A stretch of DNA of 64,000 nt from CADEED01 sp043747835 (GCA_043747835.1 JAYTOK010000006.1:36318-100317); one strand, 5' to 3'; positions 1-9,318 are shown, numbered from the stretch's first letter. The notes: generated by a model from the letters alone, not told the origin. Made by a program: numbers and translations.

Positions 1-839
1 CCCATCACGATGAACTGGCCGCTCTTGAAGCCGCCGCTCTTTCCCTTGTCATCGCGCGAATATTTCTCGCCCGCGATGTAGTCGTTCCAGAAGCGCACCT
101 CATCGTGGTTGCGCAGTCCATTGCGATCCTCCGGGCCGTCGAACGCGGGCGGCGTCGGATGGCTCGCGAACACGTGCAGCTTGCGTTTGCCGATGCGGAT
201 CGGCACATCCCAGTGACTCTTGGAAGACAGCGGCAGTGCCGCGAGCTCGACATCGGAATACCAGTCCGCGGGCGCGGCGGTCGCCGGGTCGTCGGGCAAT
301 CGCGCATCAGGCATGTCGCGCCACAGGAACTTGCGGAACGTGCGCACGCGCGCTTCGTCGATCGGAAAGCGCGACAGCAGCATCATCGCGTACTGCCCCG
401 GAAACTCGCCGAACCCGAGTGCATCGGCGCCGCCCGCGACGCGTCCGTCGTTGTCCAGGTCGAGACCCGAGGGAACCCCAGTGTTCGACTCGGTGAAGAA
501 GTGGTACTTGAACTGGATGGGCGCGGAGCCGTTCTGACTGCGCCCGAGGTAGTTGGACTCAAACAGCTTTAGCGAAGCGCCGCCGGCGTCGTAATCGAAC
601 TCCTGCAGCAGCAGGATGTCCGGCCGCACGCGCTGGATGATCTCCGCGACGATGCGCGCCTGCGCATTGTCGGGAGTCGAGAGATCCCGTTGCAGCGCGC
701 CGGGCGCCGTACGATTGAGACTGGAATTGAAGGTCGCGATGCGGATCGTCGCGGCGTCGCCGGTCTTCGGCGGATCCGCGGCGGCGGCGGGTAGAACGCC
801 CGCCGCCGCGAGGATCAGGAAAGTTGCGACTCTGCGCAA
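1..839 (-). CDS. Exported endonuclease/exonuclease/phosphatase family protein, 3' end cut by window edge
   Basis: The minus-strand frame is open from about 839 to the left edge (about 279 codons seen). It reads through an N-terminal signal peptide (hydrophobic FLILAAAGVLPAAAA), then IRIATFNSSLN, LLLQEFDYDAGG, MMLLSRFPID and HPTPPAFDGPEDRNG. These are hallmarks of exported endonuclease/exonuclease/phosphatase-superfamily proteins. The Glu of LLQEFD would be the metal ligand. The likely start is TTG at 839-837, 7 bases after the stop of the upstream TonB receptor gene, so the two are probably co-transcribed. No ATG is present in frame before it. The exact substrate (nucleic acid, phosphodiester or phosphate ester) cannot be told from sequence. 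The C-terminal catalytic Asp-His pair lies outside the window. Confidence 0.8.
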   Translation of the reverse strand, partial: MRRVATFLILAAAGVLPAAAADPPKTGDAATIRIATFNSSLNRTAPGALQRDLSTPDNAQARIVAEIIQRVRPDILLLQEFDYDAGGASLKLFESNYLGRSQNGSAPIQFKYHFFTESNTGVPSGLDLDNDGRVAGGADALGFGEFPGQYAMMLLSRFPIDEARVRTFRKFLWRDMPDARLPDDPATAAPADWYSDVELAALPLSSKSHWDVPIRIGKRKLHVFASHPTPPAFDGPEDRNGLRNHDEVRFWNDYIAGEKYSRDDKGKSGGFKSGQFIVM

Positions 840-846
840 CTGAAGA

Positions 847-3387
847 TTAGAAGTTGAACTTGACGGACGCGACGTACGTGCGCGGCGCGCCGATCGAGTA
901 GAACGCCGTCGACGTGCCGCCCGTGCCCGAGCTGATGTTGCCGAAGTACTCCTCGTCGAGGAGGTTCGTCACGTTCAGCTGCAGCTCGCCGCCCTTCATG
1001 CCCTTGTATTTGAAGCCGTAGGCGAAATCGAAGTCGACGACGGTATAGCCCGGTGCGACCTGGTCGTTGAGATCGGTGCCAAATCGGTCGCCGACTTTCT
1101 TCGCCTGCAGGCCGGCATGGATGTCGTCGGTAATGTCGAACGCCGCGCGCGCTGAGAACGTCAGCTTCGGCGTCTCGACCAGCGTTTTGCCCTTCACGAG
1201 GATCGGCGTCGTCTGCCCCGGGATGTTCTCGAGCAGCTCGCTGTCGTTGTACGACGCGGACAGCGTAAGCGCGAGCCGATCGGCGATGCGATTGCCGATC
1301 TGCGCATCGATACCCTGGATCTTCACGTCGCCGACGTTGCGGTCAACGCTGAAGCCGAGGTCCTGGTCGAACGCGGACACGATGCGATTCGTGTAGTCGA
1401 TGCGATAGAGCGCCGCCGACGCGATGATGCTCGAGTGGTTGAGACGCCAGCCTAGGTCGTACGCCTTCGTCGATTCGATCTCGGGCAGCGGGCGCCCGAT
1501 CGAGCCGTCGAGCTGGCGGCGCACCGAATAGAGATTGTCCGTGCGCGGCGCCGAGAGGCCTTCCGCGTACGAGAAGTAGATGGACTGCGATTCGCCGAAT
1601 TTCCACGTCAGGCCGAGGTTCGGCATGATGTCGTCGAACTTCACTTCTTCGCTGTAAGGCGCGATGTATTCGATGGCGCCCATCGGCGCCTGAAAGATTA
1701 CGTTGCCGTTGGGGAGCGTCGCCGTCGGCGACCTCGACGTGCACAGCGTGCCGCCGTTATTGGCGACGATCGGGCCCGAACTGCCTGAACCGCCGTTCGG
1801 CGTGTAGCAATACTGGTTGAGCTCGCGAGTGAAGAAAGGCGCGCGCACGCCGACCGTGGCGATAAATCGTTCTTCGAAGAACTGGCCGCGATACTCGAGC
1901 GCGTATTGCTTGAGTTCCGCGATCGAGAAGCGGTCGCGACCCCGGATGATGTCGCCGTCGGCGGCGTAGACACGCTCGCCCTGTCGGCCCGCAAATACGT
2001 TCTCGACTTCGTCATCCAGGATCCGCCCCCACTGCGCCGTCTGACGATGGCGCGCGCGATCCCAGGTGTAGGCGAAGCGCAGGCGGTTGTCGTCGTTGAT
2101 GTTCCAGATCAGCGAGGTCGTCGCACCCCAGCGCTTGGTGTTCGTGGTGTTTGGCGAATAGAAGCGGACCGCGTCGCGGATGTCGCCGTCGCCGTTCAAG
2201 TCGAAGCCGGCCACGGCCGCGTTGCCGATCGGGCGAACGTCCGCGGTCGTACCCACCGTTTCGTTGATGACGGTCGAGCCGCCGCCGTTCGCAAGCGTGT
2301 ACTGCCACGAGGGATCGAACGTGAGCAGGATCTTCTCGCCGAGATGCCACAACGACTGCAGGCGGATGTTGCCCGTGTCGGACGGGTTGATGCGCACGCC
2401 TTTCCAGTTCGTGCAGCTCGTCGGGTTGATAATGTTGTCGGCCGCCAGCACCCCGGGCGTGGAACCGATCGTCGCGTTGTCGTTGTCGCCCGGGTTTGCG
2501 GCCTGGAAGTTCCGCGGGTCGCGCGTGCAGCTCGAGAGATAGTCGTAGTCGCGGCCGAAGTCGTTGAAGCTTTGCTCGCTGGCGGAGCGGTACTGCGAAT
2601 TGCGGTTCTGGTTGAAGTGAGTGGACAGCGTGATGAAGTTGCCGTTCTCAAAGTCCTGGCGCACCGACGCGTTGACCTGCTTCTTCTGCAGCTCGCCGGG
2701 GCCCTTGAACTTGTCGTAGTTCTGGAATGAGCCTGCGACGAATGCTTTCGTGCCCCAGGGGCCGAACTCGCCGGTGTCGACGCGCAGGAATGCACGGCGG
2801 TAGCGGTTGTTGCCCCCGGACATGACCGTCTCGACGCCGAAATCTTCCGTCGGCTTCTTCGTACGATAGGCGACGGTGCCGCCGGTCGCGGATGCGGTCG
2901 GGCTGTCGACGTCGGTGGTGCCGAGGTTCACGTCCACGCGGTCGATGAGCTCGGAGTCGAGCATCTGGTTCGTGAACAGCGCGTAGTTGCCGGAGTCGTT
3001 GAGCGGCACGCCGTCGAACGTGACCGACACGCGCGAGCCGTCGAAACCGCGGATGCGCAGGTTGCCGCCCGCGCTGCCGTAAGGATCGCTGTTGGTGAAA
3101 GTGACGCCCGGGATCTGGTTCAGGGCCTGGAAGACGCTCTGCCCAGACAACTGGCTCTCGAGGTATTCGGCGGTGAGCGAGACGCGCGACTTCGGCGCGG
3201 TCTGGTCACCGATGATTCCGATCTGGCGCACGCGAGTCGCGCTCACGACGACCTCGCTCATCGACTCTTCGATGGCCTCGGTGCCGGTCGATTGGGCGAA
3301 GGCGCCTTGCGCGAAGCCGACCCCTAACAAGACAGCGGCGCAGGATTTGTGGAACCGGAGCAACATCGCTCCGTTTTGGTGACGCAT
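847..3387 (-). CDS. TonB-dependent outer-membrane receptor
   Basis: 846-aa receptor. The start chosen is ATG at 3387, because GGAGA lies just upstream of it; the frame stays open to 3459. Residues 1-32 are a signal peptide ending AQGAFAQ. A TonB-box-like stretch SEVVVSATR follows, then a plug domain with the usual IPGVTFTNSDP and NLRIRGFDGSRVSVTFDGVPL segments. The beta-barrel ends with VKFNF and a terminal aromatic residue. The long loops contain Cys pairs (SSCTRDPRN, NPTSCTNWKG). The ligand is unknown. The downstream exported endonuclease/phosphatase-family gene suggests uptake of a product released from a phosphorylated substrate, but that is inference. Confidence 0.9.
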   Translation of the reverse strand: MRHQNGAMLLRFHKSCAAVLLGVGFAQGAFAQSTGTEAIEESMSEVVVSATRVRQIGIIGDQTAPKSRVSLTAEYLESQLSGQSVFQALNQIPGVTFTNSDPYGSAGGNLRIRGFDGSRVSVTFDGVPLNDSGNYALFTNQMLDSELIDRVDVNLGTTDVDSPTASATGGTVAYRTKKPTEDFGVETVMSGGNNRYRRAFLRVDTGEFGPWGTKAFVAGSFQNYDKFKGPGELQKKQVNASVRQDFENGNFITLSTHFNQNRNSQYRSASEQSFNDFGRDYDYLSSCTRDPRNFQAANPGDNDNATIGSTPGVLAADNIINPTSCTNWKGVRINPSDTGNIRLQSLWHLGEKILLTFDPSWQYTLANGGGSTVINETVGTTADVRPIGNAAVAGFDLNGDGDIRDAVRFYSPNTTNTKRWGATTSLIWNINDDNRLRFAYTWDRARHRQTAQWGRILDDEVENVFAGRQGERVYAADGDIIRGRDRFSIAELKQYALEYRGQFFEERFIATVGVRAPFFTRELNQYCYTPNGGSGSSGPIVANNGGTLCTSRSPTATLPNGNVIFQAPMGAIEYIAPYSEEVKFDDIMPNLGLTWKFGESQSIYFSYAEGLSAPRTDNLYSVRRQLDGSIGRPLPEIESTKAYDLGWRLNHSSIIASAALYRIDYTNRIVSAFDQDLGFSVDRNVGDVKIQGIDAQIGNRIADRLALTLSASYNDSELLENIPGQTTPILVKGKTLVETPKLTFSARAAFDITDDIHAGLQAKKVGDRFGTDLNDQVAPGYTVVDFDFAYGFKYKGMKGGELQLNVTNLLDEEYFGNISSGTGGTSTAFYSIGAPRTYVASVKFNF

Positions 3388-3590
3388 GGGTTTCTCCATT
3401 GAATGACCGCGGCCATCTGTGCGGCGTTGCGGCTTTTGTGGAGTACACGTTAATGACATGACGATCCGGTTACAACCGCAAAACGGTCATCTGCTGCGCC
3501 CGCGCAACAGCGTGACCGCTACTGCCGCGGGAATTCGTCTGAGGTATTGCGAGCTGCGCTGATCAAATCTTGAGCAATCGGCGCGAAGTG

Positions 3591-4181
3591 TCAGGCAGGA
3601 ATCTTCGCTCCGGCAAGAGCTTGCGAAAAATGCCTGCGGCACAGTGGCACGTAGCGTTCGTTCCCGCCGATTTCGATTTGCTCGCCTTCGCGTTCGGCGG
3701 TGCCGTCGGCCTTGACACGCACGACCATGATGGCCTTGCGGCCGCAGTGGCAGATCGTCTTGAGCTCGACGAGGTTGTCGGCCCACGCGAGCAGTTGCGC
3801 GCTGCCCGGAAACAGCTCGCCACGGAAGTCGGTTCGCAGCCCATAGCAGAGGACGGGGACGTTCAATTCGTCGACGACCGCGCCAAGCTGGCGCACCTGC
3901 GCGGGCGTCAGGAACTGCGCCTCGTCGACCAGCACGCAGGCCAGGGCGGCACGTTGATGCTCGGCGAAGACTTCCGCCTTCAGGTCGAGCGCCGCGTAGA
4001 AGTGCTTCGCCTCGCGTTCGATGCCGATGCGCGAGTGGATCCTGCCGCCGTCGCGCGAATCGATCTGCGCCGTGTACAACAGGGTGCGCATGCCGCGCTC
4101 TTCGTAGTTGTGGCTGGCCTGCAGCAAGGCGGTGGACTTACCCGCGTTCATCGTCGAGTAATAGAAGTAGAGCTTCGCCAT
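3591..4181 (-). CDS. tdk: Thymidine kinase (TK1 type)
   Basis: 196 aa, the usual length for bacterial type II thymidine kinase, which phosphorylates thymidine with ATP in the salvage pathway. The Walker A/P-loop MNAGKSTALL is at residues 11-20 and the Walker B-like LVDEAQFL is near residue 88. The C-terminal zinc-binding region shows CHCGRKA and CRRHF. It starts 3 bases after the stop of the upstream oxygenase gene, so the two form an operon. No oddity is seen. Confidence 0.97.
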   Translation of the reverse strand: MAKLYFYYSTMNAGKSTALLQASHNYEERGMRTLLYTAQIDSRDGGRIHSRIGIEREAKHFYAALDLKAEVFAEHQRAALACVLVDEAQFLTPAQVRQLGAVVDELNVPVLCYGLRTDFRGELFPGSAQLLAWADNLVELKTICHCGRKAIMVVRVKADGTAEREGEQIEIGGNERYVPLCRRHFSQALAGAKIPA

Positions 4182-4184
4182 TAG

Positions 4185-5117
4185 TTAGATGAGCTTGATT
4201 TCGCGCAGGCGTTCCTGCAGGAAATCGTGCGCGTTGATCGGTTCGGGGAAGAGGTCCGGATGCTGCGGGTCGACGTATTGCGGCATCGTCTTGATGAGGA
4301 AATCGGGGTTGAAGTGCAGGAAGAACGGCAACGAGTAGCGCGCGTTGCTCGCGCGCTCTCGCGGCGGATTCACGACGCGATGCGTGGTCGAGCGCAAGTG
4401 CCGGTTCGTGAGCCGCTGGAGCATGTCGCCGACGTTGCAGACCAGCGATCCCGGCGAGGGATTGATCGGCAACCACTCTCCCTTTCTCGAGAGAACCTCG
4501 AGCCCCGGCTCTTCGGCGCCGAGCAGCAGCGTGATGACGTTGATGTCTTCGTGCGCGCCCGCGCGCACGGACGGCGTCGGCTCCGGTGGCATCGGCGGGT
4601 AGTGGATGACCCGCAGCACGCTGTTGCCGAGATTCACCTTGTCGTCGAAGAAGTTGGGCGGAAGGTTCACCGAACGCGCGATGGGGGCGAGCAGCCGGCG
4701 ACCGAGCGCGTCGAATGCCTCGTAGAGACTCAACGTCGCCTCGCGGAATCCCGGGATCGAATCGACCCAGATGTTGGGCGCCATCACGTCGTTGAAAGGA
4801 TGGTCCGGCGGCAACTCGCGGCCGACGTGCCAGAACTCCTTGAGGTCGGAGTGCTTCGAATCCTTCGCGGTCTCGACGCCGAAGGCCGTGTAGCCGCGCG
4901 CGCCGCCACCGTTCGGGATTTTGTAGCGCAGCTTCTCCGCGGCGGGCTGCGCGAAGAACTCGCGAAAGCATTCGAGGGACTTGTCGACCAGCGCACCGTC
5001 GATGCCGTGGTTCTGGATGATGACGAAGCCGTACTCTTCGTACGCGGCCGAGATCTCCCGCGCGAACTTGTCGCTCTCGGCATTCCTTGCATCGAGTGTC
5101 GGTACGCTGTCTGACAT
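4185..5117 (-). CDS. Isopenicillin N synthase-like 2-oxoglutarate/Fe(II) oxygenase
   Basis: 310 aa. It has the DIOX_N region at the start (YGFVIIQNHGID, residues 31-42). A 2OG-Fe(II) oxygenase domain follows with the iron ligands HEDIN (His and Asp) and the distal His in STTHRVVNP. The RYSLPFFLHF segment supplies the Arg-x-Ser that binds the 2-oxoglutarate carboxylate. It is soluble with no signal peptide. It is divergent from the CtlX-like gene, with 46 bases between starts. The physiological substrate is unknown; family members oxidise small molecules, amino acids or peptides. It is probably co-transcribed with tdk. Confidence 0.88.
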   Translation of the reverse strand: MSDSVPTLDARNAESDKFAREISAAYEEYGFVIIQNHGIDGALVDKSLECFREFFAQPAAEKLRYKIPNGGGARGYTAFGVETAKDSKHSDLKEFWHVGRELPPDHPFNDVMAPNIWVDSIPGFREATLSLYEAFDALGRRLLAPIARSVNLPPNFFDDKVNLGNSVLRVIHYPPMPPEPTPSVRAGAHEDINVITLLLGAEEPGLEVLSRKGEWLPINPSPGSLVCNVGDMLQRLTNRHLRSTTHRVVNPPRERASNARYSLPFFLHFNPDFLIKTMPQYVDPQHPDLFPEPINAHDFLQERLREIKLI

Positions 5118-5163
5118 GGCGGGCTATTGTGCGTGAGCCGGGCGGGATGTAGAAGTCATCGTC

Positions 5164-6132
5164 GTGCAAGAGACGAATAATCCGGGCGTTTTCACCGCTT
5201 CGCAGTGCGCGGGCGCCGTCCTCATGGTTCGCCCGAAGGCCTTCGGATTCAACGCCGAAACCGCGGCAAGCAACCGCTTCCAGCACGCGGGCGGCGCAGG
5301 GGATGTGGGCGATGTCGCCGCGCAGGGCCGCGCGGAGTTCGATGCGTTCGCCGCCGCGCTGGTGTCGGAGGGTGTGCGGGTTTGCGTGGCGGAAGACACC
5401 GCCGAACCGCGCAAGCCCGACGCGCTGTTCCCGAACAACTGGGTGAGCTTCCACGCCGACGGGACCGTCGTGCTCTATCCGATGCAGGCCGAGAACCGGC
5501 GCATCGAGCGGCGGCCGGAGATCCTTTCCACCGTGGCGCGCGAGACCGGCTTCGTCGTGACGCGCACGATCGACCTGACGTCTCACGAAAAGTCCGGACG
5601 TTTCCTCGAGGGCACGGGCAGCCTCGTCCTCGATCATCGCGCGCGCGTGGCATACGCATGCCGTTCGCCGCGCACGAACGAAGTCGTCGCGCGCGAATGG
5701 GCGAAGGCAATCGGATACGAGCTCGAACTCTTCGACGCGCGCGATGCCGCGGGCACGCCCATCTACCACACGAACGTCGTGATGAGCGTGGGGACCCGCT
5801 TCGCGATCGTGGCGCTCGGGAACATCGACGCGGCGGACCGTGAACGTGTGGCGGCGCGGCTGCGCGCCGCCGGGCTGGATCTGATCGAGATCGACGATGC
5901 CGAGATGCGCGGCTTCGCGGGCAATGTGCTCGAGCTCGGCAGTTGGGACGAGCACCTGGGCGATTTCCGGCTGCTCGTGATGTCGCGCACGACGCGGCGC
6001 GCGCTGCACCCCGAGAAGTTCGCGAGGCTCTCCGCCGCGGTGGATTCCGTGCTCGCGGCGCCTATCGAGGTGATCGAACGCCACGGAGGAGGCGGCGTCC
6101 GATGTATGCTCGCTGAAGTCTTCCTGAGATAG
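5164..6132 (+). CDS. ctlX: CtlX-like citrulline hydrolase / amidinotransferase-fold protein
   Basis: 322 aa from GTG at 5164; an ATG at 5224 would remove VLMVRP-type sequence that homologues keep upstream. Pentein-fold hallmarks in order are LMVRPKAFGF, DALFPNNWVSFH, RFLEGTGSLVLD, YHTNVVMSVG, MRGFAGNVLEL and the C-terminal GGVRCMLAEVF with the nucleophilic Cys. This pattern matches the citrulline-utilisation hydrolase CtlX, which releases ornithine, CO2 and ammonia from citrulline. It lies close to plsY downstream (20 bases). Substrate specificity is inferred from motif pattern only; arginine deiminase-like activity is the alternative. Confidence 0.8.
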   Translation: MQETNNPGVFTASQCAGAVLMVRPKAFGFNAETAASNRFQHAGGAGDVGDVAAQGRAEFDAFAAALVSEGVRVCVAEDTAEPRKPDALFPNNWVSFHADGTVVLYPMQAENRRIERRPEILSTVARETGFVVTRTIDLTSHEKSGRFLEGTGSLVLDHRARVAYACRSPRTNEVVAREWAKAIGYELELFDARDAAGTPIYHTNVVMSVGTRFAIVALGNIDAADRERVAARLRAAGLDLIEIDDAEMRGFAGNVLELGSWDEHLGDFRLLVMSRTTRRALHPEKFARLSAAVDSVLAAPIEVIERHGGGGVRCMLAEVFLR

Positions 6133-6152
6133 TTTGCGAGCGCTGAAACCCC

Positions 6153-6803
6153 GTGGCCGATTTCCTGATCAAGATCCTCCTTGCCTATCTTCTCGGATCG
6201 ATTGTCGGCAGCCTCGTGGTCGGCAAGCTCTGGGGCGGCGTCGACGTGCGCCAGATGGGCAGCGGCAACGCGGGCGCGACGAACGCGCTGCGCACGCAGG
6301 GTCCCGCGTTCGCGATCTGGGTTTTCATCATCGACATCGCCAAGGGTTTCGTGGCGGCGCGCTGGCTGCCGACCGTTGCGTTGCCGGGCGTCGAGCCCGC
6401 GGGTCCCGACCTCGTGGACTGGCTCGCGGCATCCTGCGCATTCGCCGCCATCATTGGTCACGTGTTTCCGGTCTGGCACGGTTTCCGCGGCGGCAAAGGC
6501 GTGGCCACGCTGGTCGGCGCGTTCGCGGGCCTCGATCCCCTGATGCTGTTGCCGCTGTTCGGCAGCTGGCTCGCCATCGTGATGGTCTCCGGCTACGTCG
6601 GCTTCGCGTCGATCACCGCGTCGCTCGCGCTGCCGTTCTATCTACTCTTCCGCGACGGGGCGGTGCTGACGGCGGAACTCTGCTTCGCGCTCGCCTGCGC
6701 CGCGCTCGTGATCTTCACGCATCGCGGCAACGTGCGGCGCATGCGCGCCGGCACCGAGCCGCGCTCCTCGAAGCTCTGGGTCTTCGGGCGCGGCCGGACA
6801 TGA
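6153..6803 (+). CDS. plsY: Acyl-phosphate:glycerol-3-phosphate acyltransferase PlsY
   Basis: 216-aa integral membrane protein, GTG start. It has about five transmembrane segments, starting with LLAYLLGSIVGSLVVGKL. The three conserved PlsY motifs are present: GSGNAGATNALR, GHVFPVWHGFRGGKGVATL and the C-terminal FTHRGNVRRMRAGTE. It makes lysophosphatidate from acyl-phosphate and glycerol 3-phosphate, the first committed step of phospholipid synthesis. Its TGA overlaps the ATG of birA, so the two are translationally coupled. Confidence 0.96.
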   Translation: MADFLIKILLAYLLGSIVGSLVVGKLWGGVDVRQMGSGNAGATNALRTQGPAFAIWVFIIDIAKGFVAARWLPTVALPGVEPAGPDLVDWLAASCAFAAIIGHVFPVWHGFRGGKGVATLVGAFAGLDPLMLLPLFGSWLAIVMVSGYVGFASITASLALPFYLLFRDGAVLTAELCFALACAALVIFTHRGNVRRMRAGTEPRSSKLWVFGRGRT

Positions 6804-7792
6804 GTGCTTCGCCGCTGCCGCAGCGAGTGTTCCAGCGTCTCGACGATCGCGAGTTCCGTTCGGGCGAAGCGCTGGCCGCCGATCTCGACGTGACGCGTGC
6901 CGCCGTGTGGAAGGCGGTCGAGCAATTGCGCGAGCTCGGCGTCGCACTCGACGCGCACACGAACAAGGGGTACCGGCTCGGCGCCGGCGTGAGCCCCTTG
7001 TCGGTGGAGCGAATCCAGGCGGCGCTGCCGCAGGATGTGCGCTCGCGCATCGAAGCGCTGCTCGTCGAATGGACGATCGAGTCGACCAACACGCGCTTGC
7101 TCGATGCGCTGCCGCCGTCGGCGAACGCCGCGGCGATTGTTCTCGCGGAACACCAGACCGGCGGTCGCGGCCGGCGCGGCCGCGGCTGGATTGCACCGCC
7201 GGGCGGGGCGATCTGCCTGTCGCTCGCCTGGCAGTACCCCGACATGCCCGCGGATCTGTCCGCGCTGAGCCTCGTCGTCGGGATCTGCGCCGTGAATGCG
7301 CTGCACGAAATCGGCGTGCCGGATGCGATGCTGAAGTGGCCTAACGACCTCGTGAGCTCGCGCGGCAAGCTGGGCGGCATCCTCATCGAGATGCGCGCGG
7401 AGTCGGGCGGGCCCGTGCACATCGTCGTCGGCATCGGTCTCAATGTCATGCTCGACGATGCGGCGCGTGCGGCGGTGAAGGAGATGGGCAACACCGCGGA
7501 CGACATCCAGGCGCAACGCGCGCCGGTGCCCGACCGCAACGTCATCGTTGCCGCGTTGCTCGCGCGGCTCGTGCCCGCGCTCGCGGGTTTTCCCGTCCAC
7601 GGTTTCGCGCCGCACGTCTCCAACTGGCACGACCACGATGCGTTGCGCGAGCGCGAGGTGCGCGTCGAGAACGCGGGGGAGATCACGCGCGGCGTCGCGC
7701 GCGGGATCGATGCGCATGGCGCGCTGCTCGTCGAGACGCCGGCGGGCGTGCGGCGGTTCGTTTCCGGCGAAGTGTCGGTGCGCGCCGAATGA
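6800..7792 (+). CDS. birA: Biotin--[acetyl-CoA-carboxylase] ligase / biotin operon repressor
   Basis: 330 aa from the ATG overlapping the plsY stop (ATGA). The open frame runs in from 6134, but that extension lies over plsY and is not used. An N-terminal winged HTH (residues 1-65, including LAADLDVTRAAVWKAVEQL) suggests repressor activity. The catalytic core has ESTNTRLLD, the biotinyl-AMP loop GGRGRRGRGWIAPPGG, KWPNDLVSSRGKLGGILIE and the C-terminal SH3-like cap. It attaches biotin to carboxyl-carrier proteins. Its TGA overlaps the coaX start. Confidence 0.96.
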   Translation: MSASPLPQRVFQRLDDREFRSGEALAADLDVTRAAVWKAVEQLRELGVALDAHTNKGYRLGAGVSPLSVERIQAALPQDVRSRIEALLVEWTIESTNTRLLDALPPSANAAAIVLAEHQTGGRGRRGRGWIAPPGGAICLSLAWQYPDMPADLSALSLVVGICAVNALHEIGVPDAMLKWPNDLVSSRGKLGGILIEMRAESGGPVHIVVGIGLNVMLDDAARAAVKEMGNTADDIQAQRAPVPDRNVIVAALLARLVPALAGFPVHGFAPHVSNWHDHDALREREVRVENAGEITRGVARGIDAHGALLVETPAGVRRFVSGEVSVRAE

Positions 7793-8538
7793 TCCTTCTC
7801 GTCGACATCGGCAACACACGGATCAAGGTGGCGCTGCTCGAGCGCGCGACGATGTCGGCGATGCTGGCCGCGCCGCACCAGCGCAAGCCCTCGGTCGTTC
7901 GTCGCGTGATCGCGAGCGCGCCGGATGGCATCGAGCGCGTCGTCGCCGTGAATGTCGCTGGCATGAAGCTCGAGCGCGCGCTCGTCGCTGCCGTGAAGCA
8001 ACGCTTCGGTGTCGCCTGCGAGATCGTGCATTCGTCGCGCGCGGCCTGCGGAGTGCGCAATGGATACAAGGATGCGTGGCGGCTCGGCGACGATCGCTGG
8101 GTCGGCGCGATCGGTGCGCATGGTCTCGCGGGAGGGCGGAGTGTCGTGTTCGCGAACGCCGGCACGGCGCTCACCGTCGACACCGTGACCGCGGACGGCC
8201 GTCATCGCGGCGGTGTGATCGTTCCCGGACCCGGCACGATGGTCGACACGCTGCTCACGGGCACCGCGGGCATTCGGCGTCGCGCGACCGGAGTCGCGGC
8301 GTCGGCGCGCACGCCGTTCGCGTCGAACACCGCGAGCGCGCTCGCGGCGGGCGCCGCATTCGCGGGGGCGGCATTGATCGATCGCGTGGTGGCCGAGGCC
8401 GCGCGCGAGTTCGGCGGGCGACCCTTGCTACTGCTGGTCGGCGGGTCGGCCGAGCTGCTGGCGCCACATATAAAGAGTGGGTTTCGGACCGTTCCGGACC
8501 TCATCCTTCGCGGACTCGCGGTCATCGCGCGCGCGTAG
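7789..8538 (+). CDS. coaX: Type III pantothenate kinase
   Basis: 249 aa. CoaX belongs to the ASKHA fold: a phosphate-1 motif LVDIGNTRIKVALLE at the start, GDDRWVGAIGA and the TALTVDTVTADGRHRGGVIVPG segment are visible. It phosphorylates pantothenate in the first step of CoA synthesis. Start ATG overlaps the birA stop by four bases. The birA-coaX-SPOR-protein order is a common arrangement in related gammaproteobacteria. Confidence 0.96.
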   Translation: MILLVDIGNTRIKVALLERATMSAMLAAPHQRKPSVVRRVIASAPDGIERVVAVNVAGMKLERALVAAVKQRFGVACEIVHSSRAACGVRNGYKDAWRLGDDRWVGAIGAHGLAGGRSVVFANAGTALTVDTVTADGRHRGGVIVPGPGTMVDTLLTGTAGIRRRATGVAASARTPFASNTASALAAGAAFAGAALIDRVVAEAAREFGGRPLLLLVGGSAELLAPHIKSGFRTVPDLILRGLAVIARA

Positions 8539-8602
8539 ACGGGCGACGTCCTGGCCCGCGACATAATCACCCGGCGCTGATCCGCGCTACACTCGCGCGC
8601 CC

Positions 8603-9277
8603 GTGCGTGCTGCTCTATTCGTGTTGATTGGCCTCAACCTCGCTTTCCTGGCGTGGTCGAGCTGGCTCGCGCCGGAGAAGGCGCAGTTGCCCGTGTCACC
8701 GAAGGTCGATGCACCGCGCCTGCAACTCGCGCAGGACACGATGCCCGTGACGGCCGGCAACGGGACCTGCGTGACCGTTGGGCCGTTCACGTCGAACGAA
8801 CGCGCCGCGAGCGCGCGCCTGACGCTGACCGACAGCGGCTACCCCTCGATCCCGCGCGAGGAAGCGACCACCGTGCTCGAGGGCTTCTGGGTTTATCTCG
8901 AGGCGCCGTCGACCGCGGCCGCCGAGCGCCGGCTGCTCGAGCGTCTGAAGCGCGGCGGCATCGACGATGCCACTGCCGTCGGCGAGCTCGGCGCGTCGCG
9001 CCGGATCTCGTTGGGGGTTTTTTCGGACGAGACGCGCGCCGCGTTGCAGTCCGAGCGTGTCGCGAAACTGCAGTTGCTGCCGCAGATCGAGGCGCGCGAG
9101 AAGCCGGGTACCGCGATCTGGCTGGACCTGACGCTGAAGTCCGACGCGCCCGCGCTCGAGGGACAGAAGTTTCCGGCGGGCGATGCGGAGCTGGAATTCC
9201 GGGCGTGTCCGCCTGGGGTCGGCGGCGCGGGCGCCGCAACCGGCGGCCCGGACGTGGATTCGCGAAGCGCGCAATAG
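8603..9277 (+). CDS. SPOR-like membrane-anchored protein
   Basis: 224 aa, GTG start, 64 bases after coaX. Residues 2-20 form an uncleaved-looking membrane anchor (AALFVLIGLNLAFLAW). A periplasmic region follows. It contains a divergent SPOR-type repeat: CVTVGPFTSNERAASARLTL, then GFWVYLEAPSTAAAERRLLERLKRGGI, and a second half beginning RRISLGVFSDETRAALQ. SPOR domains bind denuded peptidoglycan glycans; binding here is inferred from pattern and position behind birA-coaX. The tail after residue 205 is low-complexity. Confidence 0.65.
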   Translation: MRAALFVLIGLNLAFLAWSSWLAPEKAQLPVSPKVDAPRLQLAQDTMPVTAGNGTCVTVGPFTSNERAASARLTLTDSGYPSIPREEATTVLEGFWVYLEAPSTAAAERRLLERLKRGGIDDATAVGELGASRRISLGVFSDETRAALQSERVAKLQLLPQIEAREKPGTAIWLDLTLKSDAPALEGQKFPAGDAELEFRACPPGVGGAGAATGGPDVDSRSAQ

Positions 9278-9318
9278 ATTCGGGCGTGGGTCGCGCCTAG
9301 AATTCGGCCCTCTTCGGA

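Noticed and set aside
4138..6084. 648-aa minus-strand frame across tdk, the oxygenase and CtlX-like genes
   Set aside because: Shadow of three well-supported genes in a GC-rich genome, with Arg/His/Ala-rich composition.
6134..7792. 552-aa reading frame covering plsY and birA
   Set aside because: The first 222 codons lie over plsY in another frame; BirA starts at 6800 with an ATGA overlap.
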